A stretch of DNA of 43,778 nt from an archaeon (GCA_018696395.1 JABHQR010000008.1:1-43778); one strand, 5' to 3'. Counted from the stretch's first letter, positions 8,249 through 16,812 are shown. Notes: generated from the sequence alone by a model not told the origin. Numbers and translations: made by a program.

Positions 8249-8644
8249 TTATCCTAATTTTTCATCAACTTCTTTTGCTACTTTCATTAATTCAGACATT
8301 GCAGAATCTAAGTCTTTTCGAATACTAGATATTACTCTTTCTAAGTTTCTTTCTCTTAGAATGTAACCGCCTTGTTCACGAATAACAATCCCTGAATTCA
8401 TCAAGTTATTAAGGTGGTGAACTACTGTTCCTCTAGTTAATTTTAATCTATCAGCAATTTCATCTGAAGAAATTATTTGGTTACTTTTAGCTTTCTTCAA
8501 TAATACAATAAATATTCTAAAACAACTACTATTCTTATCCCTTAAACTAAATAATCCTAAAGAATTTCCAATCCACTGAAGTTCTTGGTTGATATTTTCT
8601 TTTGGGGTTCTTCGAATCTTAAGAATTGTAACTCGCCTTATCAT
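8249..8644 (-). CDS. Winged-helix transcription regulator, candidate heat-shock regulator
   Basis: With start ATG at 8642-8644 the protein has 131 residues. The open frame runs on upstream to 8809, but that part overlaps a structured plus-strand RNA. A minus-strand TATA (TTTAAAAATAG, 8668-8678) lies about 26 bases in front of 8644, so a leaderless start here is much more likely. Residues about 50-95 form an ArsR-like winged helix (SSDEIADRLKLTRGTVVHHLNNLMNSG then the wing IREQGGYIL), followed by a long helix that may dimerise. It is divergent from the grpE-dnaK region, as expected for a regulator of the chaperone genes; that function is inferred from position. Confidence 0.8.
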   Translation of the reverse strand: MIRRVTILKIRRTPKENINQELQWIGNSLGLFSLRDKNSSCFRIFIVLLKKAKSNQIISSDEIADRLKLTRGTVVHHLNNLMNSGIVIREQGGYILRERNLERVISSIRKDLDSAMSELMKVAKEVDEKLG

Positions 8645-8667
8645 TGTAAGGTATTGATAAGTTGAAT

Positions 8668-8701
8668 CTATTTTTAAACTTTTTCCAAAAACTTTATATA
8701 G
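8668..8701. promoter_or_regulatory. Back-to-back archaeal promoters between the HTH regulator and the heat-shock leader
   Basis: On the minus strand, TTTAAAAATAG (complement of 8668-8678) is a TATA box about 26 bases from the regulator start at 8644. On the plus strand, CCAAAAACTTTATATAG (8685-8701) is a strong BRE-TATA element, predicting a start near 8721-8727. The first 16 bases of the latter are identical to the adk promoter at 27626-27641. The two boxes lie within 34 bases, so one bound protein could control both. Confidence 0.75.
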
Positions 8702-8720
8702 TAAATGTATTTTAAGTAGT

Positions 8721-8839
8721 CTCTGTTGGCTTAAGCTCAACGAAACAAATGGCAAATAAAACGATCGATCCTTCATCCGCTTAGTGTTCCCTTGTTGAAC
8801 TCTTAACAAATTTTGGCAAGGGGGCGCTAACTCTTTTTT
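8721..8839 (+). ncRNA. Structured leader or small RNA upstream of grpE
   Basis: This stretch is richer in G and C than its surroundings and follows a strong plus-strand promoter. A 14-bp stem forms between 8781-8794 and 8817-8830 with a 22-base loop. Three of the pairs are G-U in the plus-strand RNA and would be A-C mismatches on the other strand, so the plus strand is the one folded. A shorter hairpin (GTTGG/CTCAAC arms) lies near 8725-8741. CTCTTTTTT at 8831-8839 could end the RNA. It is either a small RNA of about 119 bases or the 5' leader of grpE. I see no tRNA-like, C/D-box or 5S signature. Ends are approximate. Confidence 0.6.
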
Positions 8840-8885
8840 AATAATGTAGTAGTGGATATGTAGGTGAAATGAGTGAGAAAAAACA

Positions 8886-9380
8886 ATGACTAAAGAAAAT
8901 GAAGAAATTAGTTCAGATGATGTTAATATTGAAATTAAAGATCCTTTAACTGAAGTTACTGAACTATTACAAAGAACACAAGCTAATTTTGAAAATTATC
9001 GAAAACAAACTGAGAAACGAGTTGAAGAAATTAGAAAAATGGCAAGTAAAGATGTTATTTTACAAGTCTTACCTGTATTAGACAATTTTGAACTTGCTCT
9101 TAAAAATTCTGAAAAAAATGAAGAGTTCATGAAAGGAATTGAACTAATTTATTCTCAACTAGTTTCGGTTTTAGAAAATAATGGTGTGAAAATTATCAAT
9201 ACAGATAAAAATTTTGATCCATTTTATCATGAAGCTTTAATGAAAGTTGATTCGGATTTATCAGAGAATAAAATTATTGAAGAATTTCAAAAAGGTTATA
9301 TTTTGAATGATAAAGTAATTCGACATAGTAAGGTAAAAGTTAGTTCTGGTAAAAAACCAAAATGTAAAGAATGTAAATGA
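8886..9380 (+). CDS. grpE: GrpE, nucleotide exchange factor of DnaK
   Basis: A 164-residue GrpE. After a short acidic N-terminus, residues about 20-60 form the long dimer helix (LLQRTQANFENYRKQTEKRVEE). Next come the four-helix region with VLPVLDNFELAL and the C-terminal beta domain with FDPFYHEALMKV and a GYILNDKVIRHSKVKV end, both characteristic of the family. It speeds ADP release from DnaK. It is 64 bases upstream of dnaK on the same strand. A six-codon reading frame (MSEKKQ, 8869-8889) overlaps its start codon as ATGA and might couple translation. The protein type is bacterial, as is usual for archaeal GrpE-DnaK-DnaJ sets. Confidence 0.95.
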   Translation: MTKENEEISSDDVNIEIKDPLTEVTELLQRTQANFENYRKQTEKRVEEIRKMASKDVILQVLPVLDNFELALKNSEKNEEFMKGIELIYSQLVSVLENNGVKIINTDKNFDPFYHEALMKVDSDLSENKIIEEFQKGYILNDKVIRHSKVKVSSGKKPKCKECK

Positions 9381-9444
9381 AAGTTAAACTTAACAAAACA
9401 ACATAATAAAAAATAAAATAATAATTAAATGAGGAAAAATAAAA

Positions 9445-11331
9445 ATGACAAATGAAAATAATAAAGGAATTACTGGTGCAACTATCGGTATTGATTTAGG
9501 TACCACTTTCTCTGCAATGTCTGTTCTAGAAGGGGGAAAACCTACTATTGTAACAAATGCAGAAGGTACAAGAACTACTCCTAGTGTTGTACATATTAAA
9601 GATGAAGAAATTATTGTAGGTCAAATTGCTAGGAACCAAGCAATTGTTGATCCTCACCACACTATCAGGTCCATTAAAAGAAAAATGGGATCTAATGAAA
9701 AAGTTGAATCAGATGGTAAAGATTATGGTCCAGAACAGATCTCTGCAATGGTATTACAAAAACTTAAACGTGATGCCGAAGCTTATCTTGGTCAACCGGT
9801 AAAGAATGCGGTGATTACAGTTCCAGCTTATTTTAATGATTCACAAAGACAAGCTACTAAAGCTGCTGGTGAAATTGCAGGTCTTAACGTGTTAAGAATT
9901 ATCAACGAACCTACTGCAGCTGCATTAGCTTATGGTTTAGATAAACAAGAAAAAGAACATACCATTTTAGTTTTTGATTTTGGTGGTGGAACTTTTGATG
10001 TATCTGTATTAGAATTAGGTGATGGGATTTTTGAAGTTAAATCTACTAATGGTGATAATATGTTGGGTGGAGATGATGTTGACGAAATAATCATGAATTG
10101 GTTAATTGATAATTTCAAAAAATCAACTGGTATTAATCTTAACAATGATGCAACTGCAACTCAAAGATTAAAAGAAGCAGCAGAAAAGGCTAAAATTGAA
10201 TTATCTACTAAAACTAAAGTTGAAATTAGTATACCTTTCATTACTGCGGACCAAAATGGACCTAAACATATTAAGGAAGAATTAACCAGGGCTAAATTTG
10301 AAGAATTAATTTCTGATATTTTGAAAAGGTTAGAAATTCCAACTTTGAATGCAATTAAAGATGCTAATTTAAGTAGTGGTCAATTGGACAAAATTATTTT
10401 TGTTGGGGGATCTACAAGAATTCCTTCAGTAGAAGCTTTAGTTAAAAAAATTACTGGCAAAGAAGGGGACAAATCAGTTAATCCTGATGAAGCTGTAGCT
10501 TTAGGTGCAGCGGTTCAAGCAGGAGTGATTTCTGGTGATGTTCGAGATGTTTTATTACTTGATGTAACTCCATTAAGTTTAGGTATTGAAACCTTAGGTG
10601 GAGTATTTACTAAACTGATTGATAGAAATACAACTATCCCCACTAAAAAATCTCAAATATTTAGTACTGCAGCAGATAATCAACCAGCAGTGACTATCAG
10701 AATTGCTCAAGGTGAAAGATCAATGTTTGCAGGTAACAAATTATTGGGTCAGTTTGATTTAGTTGGTATACCGCCTGCACCAAGGGGAATTCCACAAGTT
10801 GAAGTTACTTTTGATATTGATGCTAACGGTATTGTTAATGTTGGAGCTAAAGATTTAGGTACTGGTAAAGAACAGAAAATACAAATCACTGGTTCAACAA
10901 CTCTTAGTAGTGAAGAAATTGAAAAAATGAAAGAAGAAGCTAAGAAAAATGAAGCTGAAGATTCTAAAAAGAAAGCTAAGATTGAGGCTGACAATAATGC
11001 TGAATCTGTTATTTATCAAACTAAAAAAGTAATGGAAGAGCATAAAGATAAAGTTGATGAAGCTACTAAAAAAGCGATTGATGAGAAGATTAAGGAATTA
11101 GAAGAAGCTAAAGAAAAATCTGAACCAGAAGAAATTAATCAGAAAATCGAAGAACTTAACAAGAAAGTTTCTGAAATCGGTGCTAAAATTTATCAGGAAG
11201 CTGCAGCTGCTCAACAAGCAAAAGATGAAGCAGGAGCTCAACCTGGTGCTGAATCTTCAGAAGGTGTTAAGCCAGAAAGTAAATCTGATGAAAAGGTAGT
11301 TGATGCAGAGTTTGAAGAAAAGAAAGATTAA
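9445..11331 (+). CDS. dnaK: DnaK (Hsp70) chaperone
   Basis: A complete 628-residue Hsp70. The ATPase domain shows [56 protein letters not shown] and [14 protein letters not shown]. The linker [16 protein letters not shown] leads to the peptide-binding domain and a helical lid ending in a Gly/Ala/Glu-rich stretch and KVVDAEFEE, the bacterial-type end. It binds exposed hydrophobic segments of unfolded proteins in an ATP cycle with DnaJ and GrpE. A GAGG element 11 bases before the ATG may serve as ribosome binding site. A T-rich terminator follows directly. The gene probably came into archaea from bacteria, as known for the family. Confidence 0.97.
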   Translation: MTNENNKGITGATIGIDLGTTFSAMSVLEGGKPTIVTNAEGTRTTPSVVHIKDEEIIVGQIARNQAIVDPHHTIRSIKRKMGSNEKVESDGKDYGPEQISAMVLQKLKRDAEAYLGQPVKNAVITVPAYFNDSQRQATKAAGEIAGLNVLRIINEPTAAALAYGLDKQEKEHTILVFDFGGGTFDVSVLELGDGIFEVKSTNGDNMLGGDDVDEIIMNWLIDNFKKSTGINLNNDATATQRLKEAAEKAKIELSTKTKVEISIPFITADQNGPKHIKEELTRAKFEELISDILKRLEIPTLNAIKDANLSSGQLDKIIFVGGSTRIPSVEALVKKITGKEGDKSVNPDEAVALGAAVQAGVISGDVRDVLLLDVTPLSLGIETLGGVFTKLIDRNTTIPTKKSQIFSTAADNQPAVTIRIAQGERSMFAGNKLLGQFDLVGIPPAPRGIPQVEVTFDIDANGIVNVGAKDLGTGKEQKIQITGSTTLSSEEIEKMKEEAKKNEAEDSKKKAKIEADNNAESVIYQTKKVMEEHKDKVDEATKKAIDEKIKELEEAKEKSEPEEINQKIEELNKKVSEIGAKIYQEAAAAQQAKDEAGAQPGAESSEGVKPESKSDEKVVDAEFEEKKD

Positions 11332-11347
11332 TTTTTTCTTTCTTTTT
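11332..11347 (+). terminator. T-rich terminator after dnaK
   Basis: TTTTTTCTTTCTTTTT directly after the dnaK stop codon is the oligo-T type at which archaeal polymerase ends transcription. The next gene at 11429 may therefore have its own promoter. Confidence 0.6.
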
Positions 11348-11428
11348 AATTATTAATCTATTGTGTTATAATGTTAGATCAATACCATAAGTCAACAAAC
11401 TAATAAACTTCAATTAATTATATTAATC

Positions 11429-12853
11429 ATGATAACTACAAACAAAGAAGTGTTTTACTGGGGACCAATTTTAGGTAAATTTTATTACATGTCAGAATTT
11501 ATTAAATCTTGTAGTCAAGAACTTTCTAAAAAATTTCCTGGTGAAAGATGGCCTGAAACTTTAATATTAAATAAAGGAAATAAATTTGTTTGGATGAATC
11601 AGTTAGAAGATCTGCAAGTTAAAGGTCAAGATGTTTTCTTAAAATATATGCTTGATGAAAGTAAAAGAAAAAAATATTATCTTGATTGGAAAAATGATTT
11701 GCCTGTTTTGTTAAATTTTCAATGTAAAATTGATGAGTTCAATTTATCTGACATTAGTGATAATGAATTGAAAAATATTTGGAACAAATTTTATGATTTA
11801 ACAATTAAGTTTTGGGTTAATGTAATATTCCCTGAACTTGCAAATTATGGCTCTGAAAAATATTTCAAGGAGAAATTATCTCATTACATTTTAAAAGAAG
11901 ATGATTTGCGGACTGCAATGGAAATTTTAACTACTCCTAAAAGATCATCATTTTTTGAAAAAGAGGAGGTTGAACTGTTAGGAACTTATGATTTTAAAAA
12001 ACATCAAGAAAAATATTTTTGGTTACAAAATAGTTATTTTGGATCTAAAATCTGTTCTATTGATTTTTTTAAGGAAAGAAAGAAAAATTTAAATGTTAAT
12101 CTTAAAACTGAAATTGAACAAAGGATTTTCTTAACAAGGGAGAATAAAACAAAAATAATTGAGACATATAATCTTCCAAAAAAAATAATTAATATCTCTA
12201 ACGCTATAAGTGAATGTATTGAATGGCAAGATGAAAGGAAAGGACACTTATTATTAAACATACATTATAAAGATATATTACTTAACGAAGTAGCAAGGAG
12301 ATTTGATTATGATAAAAAATATTTGACAAACTTTGCTTTCTTTGAGATCTCAAAATTATTTGAAGGTGTTGATTTAAAACAAGAAGCCGAATTAAGAAAA
12401 GAATGTATGGGTATTCATTTTACAGATGAAATTAATGTTTTAAATAATAAAGAAGCTTTAGAATTTTGGGAAGAGTTTGTTGATAAAGAAGTTAAAGAAC
12501 ATCTTTCAGAATTTAAAGGTACTATTGCTAGTAAAGGGCCTAATCAGATTACAAAGGGGAAAGTAAGAGTTATCCTTGACCCTTTTAATATCAAACATTT
12601 TAATCAAGGAGAAATTTTAGTAACAAGTATGACTAGTCCTGAATTTGTTTTTATTATGAAAAAAGCGTCAGCTATAATTACTGACACTGGTGGTCTTACT
12701 TGTCATGCTGCAATTCTTAGCAGAGAGATGAAAGTTCCTTGTATTGTTGGGACAAAAATTGCAACTCAAGTCTTAAAAGATGGGGATTTAATTGAGGTTG
12801 ATACTCGGAAAGGGACAGTTAAAAAAAATAATGTATTAAATCAATTAATCTAA
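11429..12853 (+). CDS. PEP-utilizing-enzyme mobile-domain protein with unknown N-terminal region
   Basis: A 474-residue protein. The last 100 residues or so are the swivelling phosphohistidine domain of PEP synthase/PPDK-type enzymes: EILVTSMTSPEFVFIMKKASAIITD, then TGGLTCHAAILSRE with the phospho-acceptor His at residue 426, then KVPCIVGT and DGDLIEVD. The first 370 residues match neither the ATP-grasp domain nor the PEP-binding barrel and are Lys/Phe/Asn-rich, probably helical. The protein thus has the phosphate-carrying arm without the usual catalytic partners; related reduced forms occur in other archaea. It lies between dnaK and dnaJ and only 9 bases ahead of an HD-domain hydrolase, so the two likely act together. 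Confidence 0.75.
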   Translation: MITTNKEVFYWGPILGKFYYMSEFIKSCSQELSKKFPGERWPETLILNKGNKFVWMNQLEDLQVKGQDVFLKYMLDESKRKKYYLDWKNDLPVLLNFQCKIDEFNLSDISDNELKNIWNKFYDLTIKFWVNVIFPELANYGSEKYFKEKLSHYILKEDDLRTAMEILTTPKRSSFFEKEEVELLGTYDFKKHQEKYFWLQNSYFGSKICSIDFFKERKKNLNVNLKTEIEQRIFLTRENKTKIIETYNLPKKIINISNAISECIEWQDERKGHLLLNIHYKDILLNEVARRFDYDKKYLTNFAFFEISKLFEGVDLKQEAELRKECMGIHFTDEINVLNNKEALEFWEEFVDKEVKEHLSEFKGTIASKGPNQITKGKVRVILDPFNIKHFNQGEILVTSMTSPEFVFIMKKASAIITDTGGLTCHAAILSREMKVPCIVGTKIATQVLKDGDLIEVDTRKGTVKKNNVLNQLI

Positions 12854-12862
12854 TAAAATAAA

Positions 12863-13513
12863 ATGACACCTGATAAAATTAAATTGCCAAATGTTGAACA
12901 ATTTTATTATAAATTTAAACTTCCAAGTAATCTTAAGAACCATATTCAAAAAGTTACTGAAGTGGCTGTGTTCTTAGCAAGTAAGATTAATGAATATAAA
13001 AAGAAGAATAAAGATTTTGAATTATACAATGTTGAATTAGTTCGTGTTGCAGCAGCTTTACATGATATTGGAAAACCATTACATTTCAAATATTTTGATA
13101 ATGTAACTAAAAAAGAACATATCAATTTTGAAGAAAATTTCTCTGAACGAGAATTGTTAGAACATTGGTTTGATTTAATGCCAGAATTTAAAGAAGCAGA
13201 ACATGAACTTACTGGTGCGAATATGTTAAAAGAATTTCCTGAAGTTGCAGAAATTGTGGCTAACCATACTCCAAGACAAATCCTTAAAGAAAATTTGAAC
13301 AAAGAGACCATTTTAGTGAACTATGCTGATAAACGGGTTGAAGGGGATAAAATAGTTACTTTGGATAAACGATTTAATTGTTTAATGAGAAGATATCCTG
13401 AACACATAAGTAACTTTAAAAGAACCTTGATTAAATATGAAGAAGTTGAAGGGAAGATTTTTAATGAAATTGACTTTCAAGCAGAAAGATTAGAACAAGA
13501 GATGAATAAATAA
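12863..13513 (+). CDS. HD-domain hydrolase
   Basis: A 216-residue HD-superfamily protein. H27 (LKNHIQKVTEVAVFLA), the HD pair at residues 67-68 (AAALHDIGKPLHF), EHELTGANML and VANHTPRQIL give the metal ligands, and NYADKRVEGDKIVTLDKRF holds the last Asp region. The layout resembles bacterial and archaeal HDIG-type proteins that act on nucleotides, dinucleotides or RNA ends. It starts 9 bases after the PEP-mobile-domain gene and ends 40 bases before dnaJ, so it sits in the heat-shock gene run. Its substrate is unknown. Confidence 0.82.
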   Translation: MTPDKIKLPNVEQFYYKFKLPSNLKNHIQKVTEVAVFLASKINEYKKKNKDFELYNVELVRVAAALHDIGKPLHFKYFDNVTKKEHINFEENFSERELLEHWFDLMPEFKEAEHELTGANMLKEFPEVAEIVANHTPRQILKENLNKETILVNYADKRVEGDKIVTLDKRFNCLMRRYPEHISNFKRTLIKYEEVEGKIFNEIDFQAERLEQEMNK

Positions 13514-13552
13514 TTATTAAACAAAATTATATTAATAATTTTAAAAACAAAA

Positions 13553-14680
13553 ATGGCAAATAAAGATTATTACAAAACATTGGAAGTTGATAAGAATGCA
13601 ACTAAAAGTGATGTTAAAAAAGCGTTTAAGAAAAAAGCTATGAAATATCATCCAGATAGAGCTCCGGAAGATAAAAAAGTTGAATATGAAGAAAAATTTA
13701 AAGAAATCAATGAAGCAGCTTCAGTGTTAGGTGATGATAAGAAACGTCAGCAGTATGATCAGTTCGGTAGTGCATCTTTTAATAGTGCTGGTGGTGCCCC
13801 TGGTGGTCATCAAGGGTTTGATTTCTCAGATATAATGTCACAATTTAGGTCAGGTTCATTTGGAGATTTTGATGATATTTTTGATTCTTTGTTTGGTGGT
13901 AATGGTGGATCTAGAAGAAATGCTAGGGCAAGAAGAGGTAACAATCTTGCTTATGAAATAGAAATTAGTTTAGAAGAAGCATCTACTGGTATTAAGAAAA
14001 CTTTAGATTTGAATAAATTAGAAAATTGTTCAGATTGTCAAGGTAAAGGCGCGACTGAGTTTAAATCTTGTCACCATTGTAATGGTTCTGGTTATGTGCG
14101 TAAAACTCAAAGAACACCTTTTGGCCTATTTCAACAAACTGCTCCCTGTCCATATTGTCACGGTAAAGGGGAACTTCCACAGGATTCTTGTGATGGTTGC
14201 AATGGGGAAGGTTTAGTAAGGAAAAGGAAAAAAATTGAAGTTAAGATTCCAGGTGGAGTTGAAAATGGAATGAAACTAAGAGTCCCTAACGAGGGTGAAG
14301 CTGGTATGAATAGCGGGCCTAATGGTGACCTTTATGTTATCGTTTATGTTAAAGAACACAAATATTTTGAAAGGTCAAGTCAAGATTTAAAAATTACTGT
14401 GCCAATCAGTTTTACAACTGCTACACTTGGTGGTGAGATAGAAGTTCCTACAATTACTGGTAAAGCAAAATTAAAAATACCTTCTGGTACTCAATCTGAA
14501 ACTGTATTTAAAATGAGGGACAAAGGTTTACCTTTCTTACGTTTTTCCGGTACCGGGGATCAGTTAGTTAAGGTAAGAATTGAAGTTCCGAAAAAATTAA
14601 CTAAAAAACAGAAAGAACTTATTGAAAAATTAGGGGAAAAAGAACCTAGTAAAAGTTTCTTTAAGAAAGTATTTGGATGA
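13553..14680 (+). CDS. dnaJ: DnaJ (Hsp40) co-chaperone
   Basis: A 375-residue type I DnaJ. The J domain covers residues 4-70, with the HPD triad at 33-35 (KYHPDRAPED). A Gly/Phe-rich stretch follows (GGAPGGHQGFDFSD). Four zinc-finger repeats are complete: CSDCQGKG, CHHCNGSG, CPYCHGKG and CDGCNGEG. The C-terminal client-binding domains contain VKIPGGVENGMKLRV and GGEIEVPTI. It delivers unfolded proteins to DnaK and stimulates its ATPase. It closes a co-directional run grpE-dnaK-PEP mobile-HD-dnaJ. Confidence 0.96.
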   Translation: MANKDYYKTLEVDKNATKSDVKKAFKKKAMKYHPDRAPEDKKVEYEEKFKEINEAASVLGDDKKRQQYDQFGSASFNSAGGAPGGHQGFDFSDIMSQFRSGSFGDFDDIFDSLFGGNGGSRRNARARRGNNLAYEIEISLEEASTGIKKTLDLNKLENCSDCQGKGATEFKSCHHCNGSGYVRKTQRTPFGLFQQTAPCPYCHGKGELPQDSCDGCNGEGLVRKRKKIEVKIPGGVENGMKLRVPNEGEAGMNSGPNGDLYVIVYVKEHKYFERSSQDLKITVPISFTTATLGGEIEVPTITGKAKLKIPSGTQSETVFKMRDKGLPFLRFSGTGDQLVKVRIEVPKKLTKKQKELIEKLGEKEPSKSFFKKVFG

Positions 14681-14708
14681 ACAAATTTATTTTTTACTTT
14701 AAATTTTT

Positions 14709-15335
14709 TTAACTTAACTTATAACCTAACTCTAAAACAAATTCTGGTTCTTTAGAAAAATATTCTTTCAATGCTTTTTTTCCTCTGTTAATTCTAGCTG
14801 TAACATTTGGTATTGATAAACTCAATTCTTCAGAAATTTCTTTGTATGTTAACCCTTCCCAGAACCTTAACTTTAAAACGTCCCTATAACTCTTATTAAT
14901 ATTTGACATTGCTTCTTCTATCTTATCTGTAAGTTCAATTTGGTGGGTTTCTTTTTCGGGGTTATTGGTTGATAAATCAGCATAACCTAAAAATTCGTAA
15001 ACTTGGACATTTTCAATAGACTCATGGTCTCTAATCTGATTATACCTTAACATATTATATGCTGTATTTCTAGTAACTCTCTTGTACCATGCATTAAAAT
15101 TACCCCTTTGATATTTTTGAATATCGTCAACTAATTTAATGACCATCTCTAATTCTAAATCTTCAACATCTTCTTCTTTCTTAAGAATTTTAAAACCTAT
15201 TTTTCTAATGTCATTCCTGTGTTTTAAATATAACAATGCTACAGCTTCTAGGTCTCCTTTTTTAGCATAATCAACGAGTTCATTATCTGTCTTAGTGATA
15301 TCAACAAGGTAAGAGATATTGGTTTGTTTAACCAT
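14709..15335 (-). CDS. ECF-type sigma-70-like factor
   Basis: A 208-residue protein with both parts of a bacterial ECF sigma factor. Region 2 is at about residues 18-103: EEDVEDLELEMVIKLV, then GNFNAWYKRVTRNTAYNMLRY, matching the family pattern DAEDLVQEVFL and FxAWLYRIARNxAxDxLR. Region 4 is at about 137-195: IEEAMSNINKSYRDVLKLRF, then the helix-turn-helix TYKEISEELSLSIPNVTARI and NRGKKALKEYF. The length fits an ECF factor. Its own promoter is archaeal (TATA near 15352-15366, leaderless start). Archaeal transcription uses TBP/TFB, so such a gene is unexpected; it might be a repurposed DNA-binding protein. Confidence 0.85.
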   Translation of the reverse strand: MVKQTNISYLVDITKTDNELVDYAKKGDLEAVALLYLKHRNDIRKIGFKILKKEEDVEDLELEMVIKLVDDIQKYQRGNFNAWYKRVTRNTAYNMLRYNQIRDHESIENVQVYEFLGYADLSTNNPEKETHQIELTDKIEEAMSNINKSYRDVLKLRFWEGLTYKEISEELSLSIPNVTARINRGKKALKEYFSKEPEFVLELGYKLS

Positions 15336-15344
15336 TTACAAATA

Positions 15345-15419
15345 GGATGTTATTGAAATATAAAAACTTTACTTGATATATCACGGATTTTTTCAATATC
15401 TCTACATAACCTTATATAC
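15345..15419. promoter_or_regulatory. Divergent promoters of the sigma-like gene and the CxxC protein gene
   Basis: The minus-strand box AGTTTTTATATTTC (complement of about 15351-15368) lies some 25 bases from the sigma-like start at 15335. The plus-strand box CCTTATATAC (about 15410-15419) lies 26 bases from ATG 15442. Between them, TGATATATCA (15374-15383) is a 10-base perfect palindrome that could bind a regulator of either gene. Confidence 0.6.
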
Positions 15420-15441
15420 AAGACCATTTTTTAAGATGTTC

Positions 15442-15819
15442 ATGGCAAAATTTGAAAGTTCAAGGGAAAGAAAAAGTAGAAGTCCTAGGAGAGAGGGTTC
15501 TTCTAGAAGGGATGATTCTGGTAAAAGATCATTTGGTGGTCGTCCAAGGGAAGGGGGCAGAAGGTATTCAACTGAAGAATCTAAGCGTAATAGTAGGAAT
15601 AGAAGGGATTTTGATATGACCTCAGTTACTTGTTCTGCATGTGGCGATAAATGTGAAGTTCCATTCAAACCTACATCATCTAAACCAGTGTATTGTAGTG
15701 AATGTTTTTCTAAAAATGGACCTGCTAAAGAAAAATCAAGTAAGAATTCAAGTAAAGATTTCGAAATAATTAATGATAAACTTGACAAGATTATAGAAGC
15801 TTTACGGATTAAATCTTAG
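15442..15819 (+). CDS. Arg/Ser-rich protein with CxxC...CxxC zinc ribbon (DPANN/CPR-type)
   Basis: With start ATG 15442 the protein has 125 residues (MAKFESSRERKSRSPRR...). The frame is open further upstream, but the TATA box at 15410-15419 puts the transcript start at about 15440, so the upstream residues are not expected to be made; ATG 15436 is the only close rival. Residues about 1-60 are rich in Arg, Ser and Gly, likely disordered and RNA-binding. A zinc ribbon follows: VTCSACGDKCEVPFKPTSSK then VYCSECF. The ribbon family is common in DPANN archaea and small-genome bacteria with unknown function. The end is a short helix. Confidence 0.85.
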   Translation: MAKFESSRERKSRSPRREGSSRRDDSGKRSFGGRPREGGRRYSTEESKRNSRNRRDFDMTSVTCSACGDKCEVPFKPTSSKPVYCSECFSKNGPAKEKSSKNSSKDFEIINDKLDKIIEALRIKS

Positions 15820-15863
15820 AAAATATTACTTTTTTCTTATTTTTATAAATTCATCTTTTCGTT

Positions 15864-15904
15864 ACTTTTATATATCCTAAAACATACACATACTATTAGA
15901 GGTG
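15864..15904 (+). promoter_or_regulatory. Promoter and Shine-Dalgarno site of prs
   Basis: ACTTTTATATATCC (15864-15877) is the TATA box. AGAGGTG (15898-15904) is a clear Shine-Dalgarno sequence five bases before ATG 15910. Most neighbouring genes look leaderless, so a ribosome binding site here stands out and fixes the start. Confidence 0.75.
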
Positions 15905-15909
15905 TAATT

Positions 15910-16812
15910 ATGATAATCACAACTGTTGGCAATTCTGAACTCCTAGCTAAGAAAATGGCTCTTTCCTTAAAATGTAAATTTAGATTAATTAAAGTTGACA
16001 ATTTTCCAGATAAGGAATTATATTTACAATTTCAAATTAAAAAAAATGAACTTAAAGGTAAAAAAGTTATTATTGTGGGATCTTTCCAACCAGATCCTAA
16101 CTTTTCTTTACTTAAATTAATTCTTGCAGCTGAAACTGCAAAACAGTTAGGTGCAAAAAAAGTTGTTTTAATTGCACCTTATTTAGGTTTTATGAGACAA
16201 GATAAAATGTTTAATTATGGTGAAGCTGTTACTAACAAAATAATGTCAAAATTAATAAATAATTCTTTTGATAAAATTGTGACTGTTGATACTCATATCC
16301 ATAGAATTAAGTTAATGAAAGATATTTTCAAAATTTCTGCAAAAAATCTTACTGCAAATCATACTATCTCTGAATTTATCAAAAGTAAATTTAAAAATAA
16401 AGTTAAACAAAATAATATTGCAATTATAGGTCCTGATTGGGAGTCATATCAATGGGCGGAAGTTATTGCTAAGCAAGTAGGTTGTGATGTGACTGTGTTT
16501 AAGAAAACAAGGTTTAGTTCTCGGAAAGTTAGGGAGAAAATGATTAAACCTATCGAAATAAAGGGCAAAGACATTATAATTGTTGATGATATTATCTCTA
16601 CTGGTCACACTATTATTGAAGCTACAAAGAAAGTAAAAAAATTGGGGGCAAAATCAGTTACTACTATTTGTGTTCATGGTTTATTTGTCGAAGGAGCAAT
16701 TAGTAAAATTAAAAAATCTGGTGTGAAAGAAATCATTACAACAAATTCTATACAAAGAAAAGAAAGTAAAATTGATCTGTGTAAACTGTTGTGTGAAGAA
16801 ATAAAAAAATAA
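15910..16812 (+). CDS. prs: Ribose-phosphate pyrophosphokinase (PRPP synthetase)
   Basis: A 300-residue PRPP synthetase, which transfers pyrophosphate from ATP to ribose-5-phosphate. Visible marks are FPDKELYLQF, PYLGFMRQDKMFNYGEA (ATP site, residues 90-106), VDTHIHR (126-132) and the PRPP-binding loop IIIVDDIISTGHTI (222-235). The length fits the family. PRPP feeds nucleotide, His and Trp synthesis. Here it may also feed the UbiA-like phosphoribosyltransferase of the glycan locus 9.7 kb downstream. It ends one base before the convergent gene at 16814. Confidence 0.93.
   Translation: MIITTVGNSELLAKKMALSLKCKFRLIKVDNFPDKELYLQFQIKKNELKGKKVIIVGSFQPDPNFSLLKLILAAETAKQLGAKKVVLIAPYLGFMRQDKMFNYGEAVTNKIMSKLINNSFDKIVTVDTHIHRIKLMKDIFKISAKNLTANHTISEFIKSKFKNKVKQNNIAIIGPDWESYQWAEVIAKQVGCDVTVFKKTRFSSRKVREKMIKPIEIKGKDIIIVDDIISTGHTIIEATKKVKKLGAKSVTTICVHGLFVEGAISKIKKSGVKEIITTNSIQRKESKIDLCKLLCEEIKK

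Noticed and set aside
8751-8783. ATG GCA AAT AAA... reading MANKTIDPSSA and stop, resembling a tmRNA tag frame
   Set aside because: No tRNA-like ends, no T-arm sequence and no ALAA-type tag end are present, and tmRNA is not expected in archaea.
8645-8809. N-terminal extension of the HTH regulator
   Set aside because: It overlaps a plus-strand RNA structure and the regulator's own TATA box; the extension is unlike the rest of the protein.
10749-10994. Minus-strand open frames within dnaK
   Set aside because: Antisense shadows of a clear, conserved coding region.
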